Assembly: GCA_963843565.1 (NCBI GenBank) | Contig: CAWJKY010000003.1 | Span: forward strand, 1,860,001 to 1,924,000 | Direction of reading: 5' to 3' | Source of the DNA: DASZQY01 sp963843565 | GTDB taxonomy: Bacteria > Pseudomonadota > Alphaproteobacteria > Rhizobiales > Kaistiaceae | DNA: 64,000 nucleotides | Part shown: positions 50,851 to 59,443 of the stretch, in pieces | Numbering within the stretch: position 1 is the stretch's first letter | Layout: each line of letters starts with the position of its first letter | Made by a program: the position numbers and the translations under genes | The notes under the pieces: generated by a model | Told to the model about the DNA's origin: nothing | The model's database searches: none | What the model saw: the letters and a program-made list of their open reading frames with translations, nothing else

Positions 50851-51858
50851 ATGAACGAAATCGCTGCGCCCTCCAAAGCGGCCGACCACACCCACCTCGA
50901 TCAACTGGCGGCCGCAGCGCTCGCCGCCTTCGGCCTCGGGCACGTGCCCGCCCCGCGCCTCGTCAACCTCTCCGAAAACGCCACCTACCGCGCCGACGAT
51001 CCGCACGGCGGGCAAGGCTACGCCCTGCGCATCTGCCGGCAGGGCTATCACGACCGCGGCGCCATCGCCTCCGAGCTCGCGTGGCTGGCGGCGCTACGCA
51101 ACGACGGCGTGGCAATCACGCCGGTTCCGGTCGCCGGACCTGACGGCGACCTCATCCAGACGATCACTCACCCTGCCCTCGCCCGGCCGCGCCACGCGGT
51201 GCTCTTCCGGTGGGAGAGCGGATCGGAGCCCGGCGCCGACGCCGAACCCGCCATGTTCCAGCGCCTCGGCGCGATCGCGGCGGGGATGCACGCGCACGCC
51301 GGCAACTGGCGGCGGCCGGCGGGTTTCCAGCGCCACACCTGGGACTTCGACACGAGCCTTGGCGACACGCCCAACTGGGGCCGGTGGCGGGATGGCATCG
51401 GTCTCGATCCACCAACCACGGCGCTCTTCGCACGGACCGTCGCGGCCGTCCGTCGGCGCCTCGAGCGCTTCGGCATGGGGCCGGAACGGTTCGGCCTGAT
51501 CCACGCCGACATGCGGCTCGCCAACCTGCTCGTCGACGGAGACGAGGTGAAGATTCTCGACTTCGACGACTGCGGTTTCGGCTGGCACCTCTACGACGCG
51601 GCGACGGCGGTTTCCTTCTTCGAACACGAAGCGCGGGTGCCGGAACTGATGGACGCGTGGGTCGCGGGCTACCGCACCGTCCGCGATTTGCCGGACGCGG
51701 ACGCCGCCGAGATTCCGACGTTCGTGGTGCTGCGCCGGTTGATTCTGATCGCCTGGATCGGCTCGCGGCGGGAAACCGAACTTGCCCGCAGCATGGGAGC
51801 GGACTACACGGCCTCTGCCGCCGGGCTTTGCGAGAGCTATCTGACGGGATTCGCCTGA
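50851..51858 (+). CDS. APH-family phosphotransferase (kinase-like)
   Basis: A 335-residue small-molecule kinase of the aminoglycoside phosphotransferase/choline kinase fold. The catalytic loop is GLIHADMRLANLLVD, where the usual His-Gly-Asp reads His-Ala-Asp. The metal-binding DFDDCGFGWHLYD follows. An N-terminal SENATYR is the nucleotide-loop region of the homoserine-kinase-like subgroup. The substrate is unknown; antibiotic resistance is not implied. The ATG at 50851 is used, with GGGTAGG about ten bases upstream. It stands alone between the terminator and the ABC efflux operon. Confidence 0.82.
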   Translation: MNEIAAPSKAADHTHLDQLAAAALAAFGLGHVPAPRLVNLSENATYRADDPHGGQGYALRICRQGYHDRGAIASELAWLAALRNDGVAITPVPVAGPDGDLIQTITHPALARPRHAVLFRWESGSEPGADAEPAMFQRLGAIAAGMHAHAGNWRRPAGFQRHTWDFDTSLGDTPNWGRWRDGIGLDPPTTALFARTVAAVRRRLERFGMGPERFGLIHADMRLANLLVDGDEVKILDFDDCGFGWHLYDAATAVSFFEHEARVPELMDAWVAGYRTVRDLPDADAAEIPTFVVLRRLILIAWIGSRRETELARSMGADYTASAAGLCESYLTGFA

Positions 51859-51942
51859 CCCGGCCGCTACAACGGGCTTGACCGGGATCAACGCCCGAAC
51901 GGCGCCGTTCGCTAGGTTTCCCGGGGCTTTGCAGGTCAGGGC

Positions 51943-52650
51943 ATGGCTGAAGCGATCTTCCAGATCACCGGGCTGACCAAGTCCTACAAGTCGGACGACG
52001 TGGAGGTGCTGGCGCTCCGCGGGGTCGATGCGACGCTAGCCGAGGGCGAGCTGGCGGTCATGCTGGGGCCGTCGGGCAGCGGCAAGTCGACGTTCCTGAA
52101 CGTGCTCGGTGGGCTCGACACACCAACCAGCGGCACGGTCCTGTTTCGCGGGCGCGATCTCGGACGCTTCAGCGCCCACGAGCTGACGCTCTACCGGCGC
52201 TACCACATCGGCTTCGTCTTCCAGTTCTACAACCTCATCCCCAGTCTGACGGCCCGCGAGAACGTCGCCCTGGTGACGGAGGTGTCGCGCAATCCGATGC
52301 GGCCGGAGGAAGCGCTGGAGATGGTCGGCCTCAAGGAGCGCATGTCGCACTTCCCGGCGCAGATGTCGGGCGGCGAGCAGCAGCGCGTGGCGATCGCGCG
52401 CGCCGTCGCCAAGCGCCCGGAAGTGATGCTGTGCGACGAGCCGACCGGGGCGCTCGATTCGAAGACCGGCGCGCTGGTGCTTGACGCGCTGATCTCCACC
52501 AACCGCGAACTCGGCACGACCACCGCGATCATCACGCATAACGCGGCGATCGGCACGCTCGGCGACCGCATCCTGCACTTCTCCGACGGTCAGATCAGCA
52601 AGGTCGACGTCAACGAGCGCCGCGCCGCGACCAGCGAAGTCGACTGGTGA
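51943..52650 (+). CDS. ABC transporter ATP-binding protein (MacB/LolD type)
   Basis: A 235-residue ATPase. Walker A is GPSGSGKST, the Q-loop is VFQFYNLIPSLTARENV, the signature is MSGGEQQRVAIARA, and Walker B is VMLCDEPTGALD. This is the group that works with FtsX-like permeases in lipoprotein sorting or efflux. Its stop overlaps the permease start (TGATG). Together with the permease and the adaptor downstream it forms a three-gene export system. Confidence 0.94.
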   Translation: MAEAIFQITGLTKSYKSDDVEVLALRGVDATLAEGELAVMLGPSGSGKSTFLNVLGGLDTPTSGTVLFRGRDLGRFSAHELTLYRRYHIGFVFQFYNLIPSLTARENVALVTEVSRNPMRPEEALEMVGLKERMSHFPAQMSGGEQQRVAIARAVAKRPEVMLCDEPTGALDSKTGALVLDALISTNRELGTTTAIITHNAAIGTLGDRILHFSDGQISKVDVNERRAATSEVDW

Positions 52651-55013
52651 TGCATCCGCTCAACCGCAAACTGCTCCGCGATCTGCGCCGCATGTGGGCG
52701 CAATCGCTGGCCATCGCGCTGGTGATCGCGTGCGGTGTGGCGACGCTGATCCTGGCCTTCGGCACCTATCGCTCGCTCGATGCGACGCGCACCGCCTACT
52801 ACGAGCGCTACCGCTTCGGCGACGTCTTCGCGTCCGCCGTCAGGGCGCCGAATGCGCTCGCCGGCGATCTCGCGGCCATCGACGGGGTGGCGGCGGTCGA
52901 GCCGCGCATCGTCGAGCCGGTGATCCTCGACATCGTGGGGCTGCGCGAGCCGGCGACCGGCATCGCGATTTCCCTGCCGCCCGGCAACGACGTATCCGTC
53001 AACGCGCTGTTCGTGCGCCAGGGGCGCCTGCCGGAAGCCAGCCGCGCCAACGAGGTCGCGGTCAACGCCAACTTCGCCACGGCGCACAAGTTCGACATCG
53101 GATCGCAATTCAGCGCCGTCATCCACGGTACCAAGACGACGCTGACCATCGTCGGGATCGTGCTGTCGCCGGAGTACGTCTACGCCATCGGTCCCGGCGA
53201 CATGATGCCCGACGACCGGCGCTTCGGCGTGCTGTGGATGGCGCGCGAGAGCCTGGCGGCGAGCTTCAACCTCGAGGGCGCCTTCAACTCGGTCGGCCTC
53301 AGGCTGCTTCCCAACGCCAACGAGACCGCGGTCATCGACCGGGTCGACGCGCTCCTCAAGCCGTACGGAGGCGTCGGCGCCTACGGGCGCAAGGACCAGC
53401 TCTCCAACTCGTTCCTCGACGGCGAGCTGCTTCAGCTGCAGGGCATGGCCGAGATCATGCCGCCGATCTTCCTGCTGGTGTCGGCGTTCCTGATCAACAT
53501 GACCCTGTCGCGGCTGATCGCGCTGGAGCGCGAACAGATCGGCCTGCTGAAGGCGATCGGCTACGGGCGCGCCGCGGTCGCCTGGCACTACGTCAAGTTC
53601 GTGCTGGCGATCGCCATCGCCGGCGTCGTCATCGGGGCGGGGCTCGGAACCTGGCTCGGGCGCGGCATGACCGTGATGTACGCCAAGTTCTATGCCTTCC
53701 CGTTCCTGCTCTTCAACATGGAGCCGATCACCTATCTGGTGGCGACGGCGGTTACCTTGGTGGCGGCGGTCGGCGGCGCCATCCAGGCGATCCGCACGGC
53801 CTTCTCGCTGCCCCCGGCGGTCGCCATGCAGCCGCCGGCGCCAACCGTCTACCGCGAGATGCTCGGCGGCCTGTTCCACCACGTGCGCATCTTCTCGCAG
53901 CTGACGATCATGGCGATCCGCCACATCACGCGCCACCCGGTGCGCTCGGGGCTGACCACCATCGGCATCGCGTTCGCCGTGGCGCTGATGGCGGTCTCGC
54001 TGGGGACGCTCGATTCGACCGAGCTGATGATCGATTCGATCTTCGTGCAGACCGACCGCGAGGACGCCTCGCTGTACTTTGCCAAGGCCCTGGCGCCGGG
54101 CGCCATGTCCGAGGTCGAGCGTCTGCCGGGCGTGCTCATCGCCGAGCCTTATCTCGGGCTCGCCGCCGACCTCACCAACGGGCAGTTCCACCGCCAGATC
54201 TACATCACCGGCAAGCCGCCGGCGCCGGACCTCAGCCGCGTCATGAACCGCGACATGCAGCCGGTGCGGGTGCCGGAGACGGGAATTGCGGTCGGCGACC
54301 GGCTGGCGAAGATTCTTCACCTCGGCGTCGGCGACAGTGTCCGCATCGACTTCCTCGACGGCCTGCGCCGCTCGGTCGACGTGCCCGTCACGCAGATCAT
54401 CCAGAGCTACATCGGCCTGTCGGCGTACATGAACATCGACACGCTGGCCCGCCTGGCGGGCACCGGCCCGCGCATATCCGGCGCTCACATCGACATCGAC
54501 AGCAGCAAGCTCGACGCGCTCTACACGGCGGTCAAGAACCTGCCCGGCGTCGGCGCGATCGCGCTCCAGAGCCTGGCGCTGCAGCGCTTCCGCGAGACCA
54601 TGTCCGAGAACATGGGGCTGATGCTGACGATCTACCTGACGCTCAGCGGCATCATCGCATTCGGCGTCGTCTACAACAGCGCCCGCATCCAGCTGTCGGA
54701 GCGGGCGCGCGAGCTGGCGACGCTGCGCGTGCTGGGCTTCGGACGCGCGCAGGTCTCCAACGTGCTGCTTATCGAGATTGCCGTGGTCGTGGCGGCGGCG
54801 CAGCCGATCGGCTGGCTCGTCGGGACGTTCTTCGGCGTGCTCATCACCGACAGCCTGGCCAGCGACATATTCCGCATTCCGCTGGCGGTTCATTCGTCTA
54901 CCTACGCCATCTCGACGCTGGTCGTCGCGGCCGCGGCGGCGGTGTCGGCGCTGATCGTGCGCCGGCGCGTCGATCGCCTCGACATGGTGCAGGTGCTGAA
55001 GACAAGGGAGTAG
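52650..55013 (+). CDS. FtsX-like ABC permease (two MacB-type repeats)
   Basis: A 787-residue inner-membrane permease. One N-terminal helix and a large periplasmic MacB core domain (about 40-240) are followed by three helices around 255-400. The same arrangement then repeats from about 425, with FtsX segments IEIAVVVAAAQPIGWLVGTFFGVL near the end, core GWLVGTFFGV. Double-FtsX permeases act mechanically to export or extract substrates. The ATG at 52650 follows the ATPase stop; a GTG three bases earlier is also possible. The adaptor gene begins five bases after its stop. Confidence 0.92.
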   Translation: MHPLNRKLLRDLRRMWAQSLAIALVIACGVATLILAFGTYRSLDATRTAYYERYRFGDVFASAVRAPNALAGDLAAIDGVAAVEPRIVEPVILDIVGLREPATGIAISLPPGNDVSVNALFVRQGRLPEASRANEVAVNANFATAHKFDIGSQFSAVIHGTKTTLTIVGIVLSPEYVYAIGPGDMMPDDRRFGVLWMARESLAASFNLEGAFNSVGLRLLPNANETAVIDRVDALLKPYGGVGAYGRKDQLSNSFLDGELLQLQGMAEIMPPIFLLVSAFLINMTLSRLIALEREQIGLLKAIGYGRAAVAWHYVKFVLAIAIAGVVIGAGLGTWLGRGMTVMYAKFYAFPFLLFNMEPITYLVATAVTLVAAVGGAIQAIRTAFSLPPAVAMQPPAPTVYREMLGGLFHHVRIFSQLTIMAIRHITRHPVRSGLTTIGIAFAVALMAVSLGTLDSTELMIDSIFVQTDREDASLYFAKALAPGAMSEVERLPGVLIAEPYLGLAADLTNGQFHRQIYITGKPPAPDLSRVMNRDMQPVRVPETGIAVGDRLAKILHLGVGDSVRIDFLDGLRRSVDVPVTQIIQSYIGLSAYMNIDTLARLAGTGPRISGAHIDIDSSKLDALYTAVKNLPGVGAIALQSLALQRFRETMSENMGLMLTIYLTLSGIIAFGVVYNSARIQLSERARELATLRVLGFGRAQVSNVLLIEIAVVVAAAQPIGWLVGTFFGVLITDSLASDIFRIPLAVHSSTYAISTLVVAAAAAVSALIVRRRVDRLDMVQVLKTRE

Positions 55014-55018
55014 GCGAC

Positions 55019-56215
55019 ATGCGCGGCAAATGGATCAGATGGTCGGTGGGCGGCGTGATCGTCGCGCTGCTTGTGGCGGCGACGATCTACGCGCTGCTGC
55101 CGCGGCCGGTCGCCGTCGACATCGCCACGGTCGAGCACGGGCCGATGCAGGTGACCATCGACGAGGACGGCACGGCGCGCATCCGCAACGTGTTCCGCGT
55201 GTCGGCGCCGATCTCGGGGCGCCTCGACCGGCTGCCGGTCCACCTCGGCGACAAGGTCTATGCGAACTCGACCGAGGTGGCGCGGCTGAGGCCGACGGAG
55301 CCCGGCTTCCTCGACACGCGCACTCGGCAGGAACTTCAGGCCGCGGTCGAGGCGGCGCAGGCCGGGGTGACGCTCGCCGAGGCACAACTGAGCGGGGCAC
55401 TGGCCGGGCAGAAGGTGGCGCGTGCCGCCTTCGATCGCGCGCAACAACTGAGCAAGGTCGGAACGATCTCGATCAGCGCTTTCGACCAGGCATCGGCGGC
55501 GGTCGACACGGCCGACGCGGAGGTCGAGCAGGCGCGGGCACAGCTGAACCTGCGAGAGAGCGAACTGTCGAGCGCCAGAGCGCGGCTGATCGAGCCGACG
55601 CCCGGCGCGGCGAGCGCCAGCGGCGTGCTCACCGTGCGCGCGCCGGTCACCGGGGTCGTGCTCAAGGTGATCAGCGAAAGCGAGCAGGTTGTCGCCGCCG
55701 GCACGCCGCTGGTCGAGATCGGCGACCCGGAGGACATGGAAGTGGTGGTGCCGCTGCTGTCGACCGACGCGGCGGCGATCGCGCCGGACACGCTGGCGGT
55801 GGTCGACGGCTGGGGCGGACCGGCGCTGGCGGCCAAGGTGCGGAGCATCGACCCGGCCGCCTACACCAAGGTCTCGGCGCTGGGCATCGAGGAGCAGCGC
55901 GTCGACGTCACCCTCGACCTCACCGACAAGTACGAGGTCCGCAAGCGGCTCGGCCACGGCTTCCGGGTGCGCGTCCACCTGACCATCTGGCGGAGCGGCG
56001 ACGTGTTGCGCGTGCCGCTCGCCGCCCTCTTCCGGCAGGGCTCGGACTGGGCGGTCTACCGGGTGGTCGACGGCCACGCGGCACTGACCGTGGTGTCGAT
56101 CGACCATCGCAACGCCGCCAACGCGGAAGTCACGGCCGGCCTCAAGTCGGGCGATACGGTGGTGCTGCATCCGAGCGACACGATCAGCGACGGCACGCTG
56201 CTCGAGGCACGGTGA
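55019..56215 (+). CDS. HlyD/RND-type periplasmic adaptor protein
   Basis: A 398-residue membrane-fusion protein. The N-terminal anchor helix is VGGVIVALLVAATIYALLP. A short biotinyl-lipoyl half (ISGRLDRLPVHLGDKVYANS), a coiled coil of about 100 residues (LQAAVEAAQAGVTLAEAQL and after), then the second lipoyl half APVTGVVLKVISESEQVVAAGTPL and beta-barrel domains follow. It links the ABC permease to an outer-membrane channel. The long upstream open frame is a by-product of GC content: the ATG at 55019 has GGGAG eight bases upstream and starts the anchor. No outer-membrane factor gene is adjacent. Confidence 0.9.
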   Translation: MRGKWIRWSVGGVIVALLVAATIYALLPRPVAVDIATVEHGPMQVTIDEDGTARIRNVFRVSAPISGRLDRLPVHLGDKVYANSTEVARLRPTEPGFLDTRTRQELQAAVEAAQAGVTLAEAQLSGALAGQKVARAAFDRAQQLSKVGTISISAFDQASAAVDTADAEVEQARAQLNLRESELSSARARLIEPTPGAASASGVLTVRAPVTGVVLKVISESEQVVAAGTPLVEIGDPEDMEVVVPLLSTDAAAIAPDTLAVVDGWGGPALAAKVRSIDPAAYTKVSALGIEEQRVDVTLDLTDKYEVRKRLGHGFRVRVHLTIWRSGDVLRVPLAALFRQGSDWAVYRVVDGHAALTVVSIDHRNAANAEVTAGLKSGDTVVLHPSDTISDGTLLEAR

Positions 56216-56292
56216 TCCAGAACACCCGCGCGAAGCGGCCCGCGACTTGCAACGCCCGGACGGCATGAAAGACGCTTGCGGAGACGAACGCG

Positions 56293-57243
56293 ATGGCTGA
56301 AACGCTGCCCATCATCGACGTGCAGGGCTCAAGTCCGGCGGCGCTCGCCGCCGCTATCGGCTCCGCGGCGCGGGGCGTCGGCTTCTTCTATGTGACCGGC
56401 CACGCGATTCCCCAGCGCACGCTCGACGCGGCGTTCGCGGCCTCGCGCCAGTTCTTCGCACTGCCGCCGGAGGTCAAGGACCGGCTGTCGATCACGCGGT
56501 CGCCGCACAACCGCGGCTACGTCGCCATGAAAGGCGAAAGCCTGGACCCGACCAAGCCCGCCGACCTCAAGGAAGCCTTCAACATCGGCCTCGACCTTGC
56601 CGCGAACGATCTGCGCGTCGTGGCCGGCGAACCGTTCCGGGGCGTCAACCTGTGGCCGGCGCTCGCCGGCTGGCGCGAGGCGATGCTCGGCTACTACGAC
56701 GCGGTGTGGGCACTCGGCCGGCAGCTGCACCAGGCGATCGCGACTGACCTCGGCGCGGCACCCGACTTCTTCGAGGACAAGCTCGACCAGCCGATGGCGA
56801 TCCTGCGCCTTCTTCACTATCCGCCCGAACCGCCGCAGGTCGACGCCGGCCAGATGGGGGCCGGCGAGCACACCGACTACGGCAACATCACGCTGCTCCT
56901 GACCGACGAGGTCGGCGGGCTCGAGGTCAAGAAGCGCGGTGGCGGCTGGATCCAGGCGCCCCCCGTGCGCGGCGCCTTCATCTGCAACATCGGCGACTGC
57001 CTGATGCGTTGGACCAACGACACCTACGTGTCGACGCCGCACCGGGTGGTGAACCGCAGCGGGCGGGAGCGCTACTCGGTGGCCTTCTTCCTCGACCCCA
57101 ACCCGGATGCGGTGGTCGAAAGCCTGCCGAGTTGCACGACGGCGGAGCGCCCTGCCCGCTACCCGCCGGTTTCCGGCGCCGACTACCTCAGTTCCCGCCT
57201 CGACGCCACCTATGGCTTCCGCCAGAAATCGGCGGCAAATTAG
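56293..57243 (+). CDS. Isopenicillin-N-synthase-family 2-oxoglutarate/Fe(II) dioxygenase
   Basis: A 316-residue non-haem iron oxygenase. The iron ligands His193 and Asp195 are in GEHTDYGNITLLL, with His250 in STPHRVVNRS. Arg260 and Ser262 in RERYSVAFFLDPN bind the 2-oxoglutarate carboxylate. Presence of the Arg-x-Ser pair argues for a 2-oxoglutarate-dependent hydroxylase rather than a true isopenicillin N synthase. The GntR-type regulator gene follows after seven bases, and the BMP importer operon after that. It probably hydroxylates or demethylates the imported nitrogen compound, since thymine hydroxylases belong to this family. That link is inference. Confidence 0.88.
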   Translation: MAETLPIIDVQGSSPAALAAAIGSAARGVGFFYVTGHAIPQRTLDAAFAASRQFFALPPEVKDRLSITRSPHNRGYVAMKGESLDPTKPADLKEAFNIGLDLAANDLRVVAGEPFRGVNLWPALAGWREAMLGYYDAVWALGRQLHQAIATDLGAAPDFFEDKLDQPMAILRLLHYPPEPPQVDAGQMGAGEHTDYGNITLLLTDEVGGLEVKKRGGGWIQAPPVRGAFICNIGDCLMRWTNDTYVSTPHRVVNRSGRERYSVAFFLDPNPDAVVESLPSCTTAERPARYPPVSGADYLSSRLDATYGFRQKSAAN

Positions 57244-57250
57244 GGCGACC

Positions 57251-57967
57251 ATGGCGAAACCGACCAAGGCAAAGCTGATCCAGCAGGCGATCGCGGACGA
57301 CATCGTTCACGGCCGTCTGGCGCCGGGCACGGCGCTCGACGAGACGTCGGTGGCGGCGGCGTTCGGCGTGTCGCGGACGCCGATCCGCGAGGCGCTGCGC
57401 CAGCTCGAGGCGATCGGGCTGGTCGAGGCGCGGGCCCAGCGCGGCAGCGTGGTCGCCAAGCTCACCGACCGGCAGCTCGACGACATGTTCGCGGTGATGG
57501 CCGAGGTGGAGGCGCTGTGCGCGCGCTGGTCGGCGCTCGCCATGACGTCCGCCGAGCGGCGGCGCCTGCTGACGCTGTGGGAAGAGAGCGAACAGCTCGT
57601 CTCGGCGGGGCGGCGGGAAGCTTACGTCGAGTTCAACAACCGCTTTCACGAGACGATCTATCGCGGCGCCCACAACGACTTCCTGGCGGATCTGGCGATT
57701 TCGGTGCGTACCCGTTGCGCGCCGTTCCGCCGGGCGCAGTTCGAGACGCTCGGGCGCCTGACCAAATCCCACGCCGAGCATGGCGCGGTGGTTTTGGCGA
57801 TCCAGCGCGGCGACGCGGAGGCCGCGGCCCGCGAGATGCGCGCCCACATCGCCGTTGTGCGGACGGCCGTGGACGCGGTCGCGGGCGAGGCGGCACGGCG
57901 CGGCGGCGAGCCGGTTGCACGCGCCGGAGACCCGGGATTGGCGCAAGAACGGCCAATGCCCGGCTAA
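57251..57967 (+). CDS. GntR-family regulator, FCD subgroup
   Basis: A 238-residue regulator. The N-terminal wHTH is seen in GTALDETSVAAAFGVSRTPIREALRQLEAIGLV (about 27-60). An FCD effector domain follows (FNNRFHETIYRGAHNDFLADL, DFL and later HAEHGAVVLAIQRGD, with the metal-site histidines of the family). The ATG at 57251 is seven bases past the dioxygenase stop, so the two are co-transcribed. A palindrome of ATTG-N4-CAAT form lies 28 bases past its end, in the control region of the BMP operon. It likely represses that operon and perhaps its own. Confidence 0.9.
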   Translation: MAKPTKAKLIQQAIADDIVHGRLAPGTALDETSVAAAFGVSRTPIREALRQLEAIGLVEARAQRGSVVAKLTDRQLDDMFAVMAEVEALCARWSALAMTSAERRRLLTLWEESEQLVSAGRREAYVEFNNRFHETIYRGAHNDFLADLAISVRTRCAPFRRAQFETLGRLTKSHAEHGAVVLAIQRGDAEAAAREMRAHIAVVRTAVDAVAGEAARRGGEPVARAGDPGLAQERPMPG

Positions 57968-57994
57968 GCCTAATCTTTGGGCATTATGTGACCG

Positions 57995-58006
57995 ATTGCA
58001 TACAAT
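57995..58006. promoter_or_regulatory. GntR-type operator-like palindrome
   Basis: ATTGCATACAAT is a palindrome with 4-bp arms and one central mismatch. It is nested in a wider dyad with GCATT and AATGC outside. It lies between the gntR stop and the BMP operon. Many FCD-subgroup GntR proteins bind ATTGTATACAAT-like sites, so this is the likely operator. Confidence 0.55.
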
Positions 58007-58154
58007 GCCGCCAGACGCGGCGGGTGGCCTGGCGCCTGGGGACCGGCCACACTTTGGAAGCTGAGAGCGGCGATCCGCCACCGCGGCGTCACCTCGCCTT
58101 TGAATCAACGCCTTAACGGAGAGCCCGGCGCGCAATCCGCTGCGTCGCAGCGAA

Positions 58155-58171
58155 TTGGCATGACGGTTGCC
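58155..58171 (+). promoter_or_regulatory. Sigma-54 (-24/-12) promoter candidate
   Basis: TTGGCATGACGGTTGCC carries GG at 58157-58158 and GC at 58169-58170 with ten bases between, matching the consensus TGGCAC-N5-TTGC at nearly every key base. It stands about 63 bases before the BMP binding-protein start. A perfect dyad CGCTGCG-T-CGCAGCG lies just upstream at 58138-58152. Sigma-54 control would link the operon to nitrogen limitation through NtrC. Confidence 0.6.
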
Positions 58172-58233
58172 AGAGAGACGACAGGGCGAAGCCATCCGCC
58201 TCGACGGTTCGATTCTCTCAGGGGGTTCTGCAG

Positions 58234-59355
58234 ATGTCTCAATTCAAGCTTTCGCGCCGCACCGTTCTGAAGGGCGGCGCCGCGTTCGGTGCGATGGGCG
58301 TCGCCACCGGCATCATGCCGGTCATTCCGGCGTTTGCCGGCGATCTCACCATCGGCATCGTCTACGTCGGCTCGCGCGACGACTTCGGCTGGAACCAGGC
58401 CCACGCGGTCGCCGCGGAAGCGCTCAAGCAGGTTCCGGGTGTCACCGTCGTCGAGGAAGAGAACGTGCCGGAGACCGACGCGGTTTCCAAGACCATGGAA
58501 TCGATGATCCAGCTCGACGGCGCCGGGCTGATCCTCGCGACCTCGTTCGGCTACTACTCGCCGTTCGTGGTCGACATGGCCAAGAAGTACGGCGACGTCC
58601 AGTTCCGCCACGCCGCGCCGCTGTGGAACAAGGACAAGGACCCGATGAATGCCGGGAGCTATTTCGGCTATCTCGACCAGGGCCACTACATCAACGGCAT
58701 CGCCGCGGGCCTGTGCACCAAGTCGAACAAGATCGGCTTCGTGGCCGCCAAGCCGATCTCGTCGGTGCTTTCCAACATCAACTCGGTGCTGATCGGCGCC
58801 CGCAAGACCAACCCGAACGCCACCGTGCAGGTGATCTTCACCGGCGACTGGTCGCTGCCGGTGCGCGAGGCGGAGGCCACCAACGCGCTGGTCGACGCGG
58901 GCTGCGACGTCATCACCTGCCACGTCGACAGCCCCAAGGTGGTCATCCAGACCGCCGAGAGCCGCGGCGTGCTGACTTGCGGCCACAATGCCTCGCAGGC
59001 GCCGCTGGCGCCCAAGGGCTTCATCACCGGCGCCGAATACAAGTGGTCGACGATCTACGAGCAGTACGCCACGACGCTCTCGTCCGGCGGCACCCTGCCA
59101 AACTTCCTGACCGGCGGCTACGACGTCGACTACGTCCAGAACACGCCCTACGGCGCCGGCGCGACGCCGGAGGCGATCAAGGTTGCCGACGCGGCCAAGG
59201 CCGAGATGACGGCCAAGACGCCCTATTACGTCGGGCCGCTCAAGGACAACACCGGCAAGGAAGTGATCCCGGCCGGCACGTCGCACGCGCCCTACGATCC
59301 GTGGATCGACAGCATCGACTTCCTCGCGGAAGGGGTGGTCGGCTCGATCACCTGA
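58234..59355 (+). CDS. BMP-family ABC transporter substrate-binding protein
   Basis: A 373-residue binding protein of the basic-membrane-protein/PnrA family. The N-terminus MSQFKLSRRTVLKGGAAFGA holds a twin-arginine motif (SRRTVLK), so it is exported folded, by Tat. It has the typical opening LTIGIVYVGSRDDFGWNQAHAVAAE and the later FGYLDQGHYINGIAAGL. BMP proteins bind nucleosides, nucleobases or related molecules. It begins the importer operon, after the sigma-54-like promoter; both permeases and the ATPase follow. Confidence 0.93.
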   Translation: MSQFKLSRRTVLKGGAAFGAMGVATGIMPVIPAFAGDLTIGIVYVGSRDDFGWNQAHAVAAEALKQVPGVTVVEEENVPETDAVSKTMESMIQLDGAGLILATSFGYYSPFVVDMAKKYGDVQFRHAAPLWNKDKDPMNAGSYFGYLDQGHYINGIAAGLCTKSNKIGFVAAKPISSVLSNINSVLIGARKTNPNATVQVIFTGDWSLPVREAEATNALVDAGCDVITCHVDSPKVVIQTAESRGVLTCGHNASQAPLAPKGFITGAEYKWSTIYEQYATTLSSGGTLPNFLTGGYDVDYVQNTPYGAGATPEAIKVADAAKAEMTAKTPYYVGPLKDNTGKEVIPAGTSHAPYDPWIDSIDFLAEGVVGSIT

Positions 59356-59370
59356 AGCACCAGCAACGTC

Positions 59371-59405
59371 CGGCGGCCGGGATCCTTCCTCCCTCCCGGC
59401 CGCCG
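59371..59405 (+). terminator. Perfect stem-loop between binding protein and permease genes
   Basis: CGGCGGCCGGGA and TCCCGGCCGCCG form a perfect 12-bp stem around an 11-base loop. It lies just after the binding-protein stop and before the first permease. With no T-run, it is likely an mRNA stabiliser or partial terminator that raises the binding-protein level over the permeases. Confidence 0.7.
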
Positions 59406-59443
59406 CTTCCTTCCTCAAGAACCGGAAGCGAGCGCCGGCAACC

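Noticed and set aside
50851..51858. An aminoglycoside resistance gene
   Set aside because: The APH fold is shared by many metabolic kinases. The altered His-Ala-Asp loop and SENATYR opening resemble homoserine-kinase-like proteins and there is no mobile context.
52590..54893. A 767-codon open frame antisense to the FtsX-like permease gene
   Set aside because: It mirrors a well-supported transporter gene, is composed of Arg/Asp/Gly/Val-rich low-complexity sequence, and has no ribosome-binding site. High GC keeps antisense frames open.
56293..57243. A beta-lactam (isopenicillin N) biosynthesis gene
   Set aside because: The protein has the 2-oxoglutarate-binding Arg-x-Ser motif, and no non-ribosomal synthetase or related gene is nearby.
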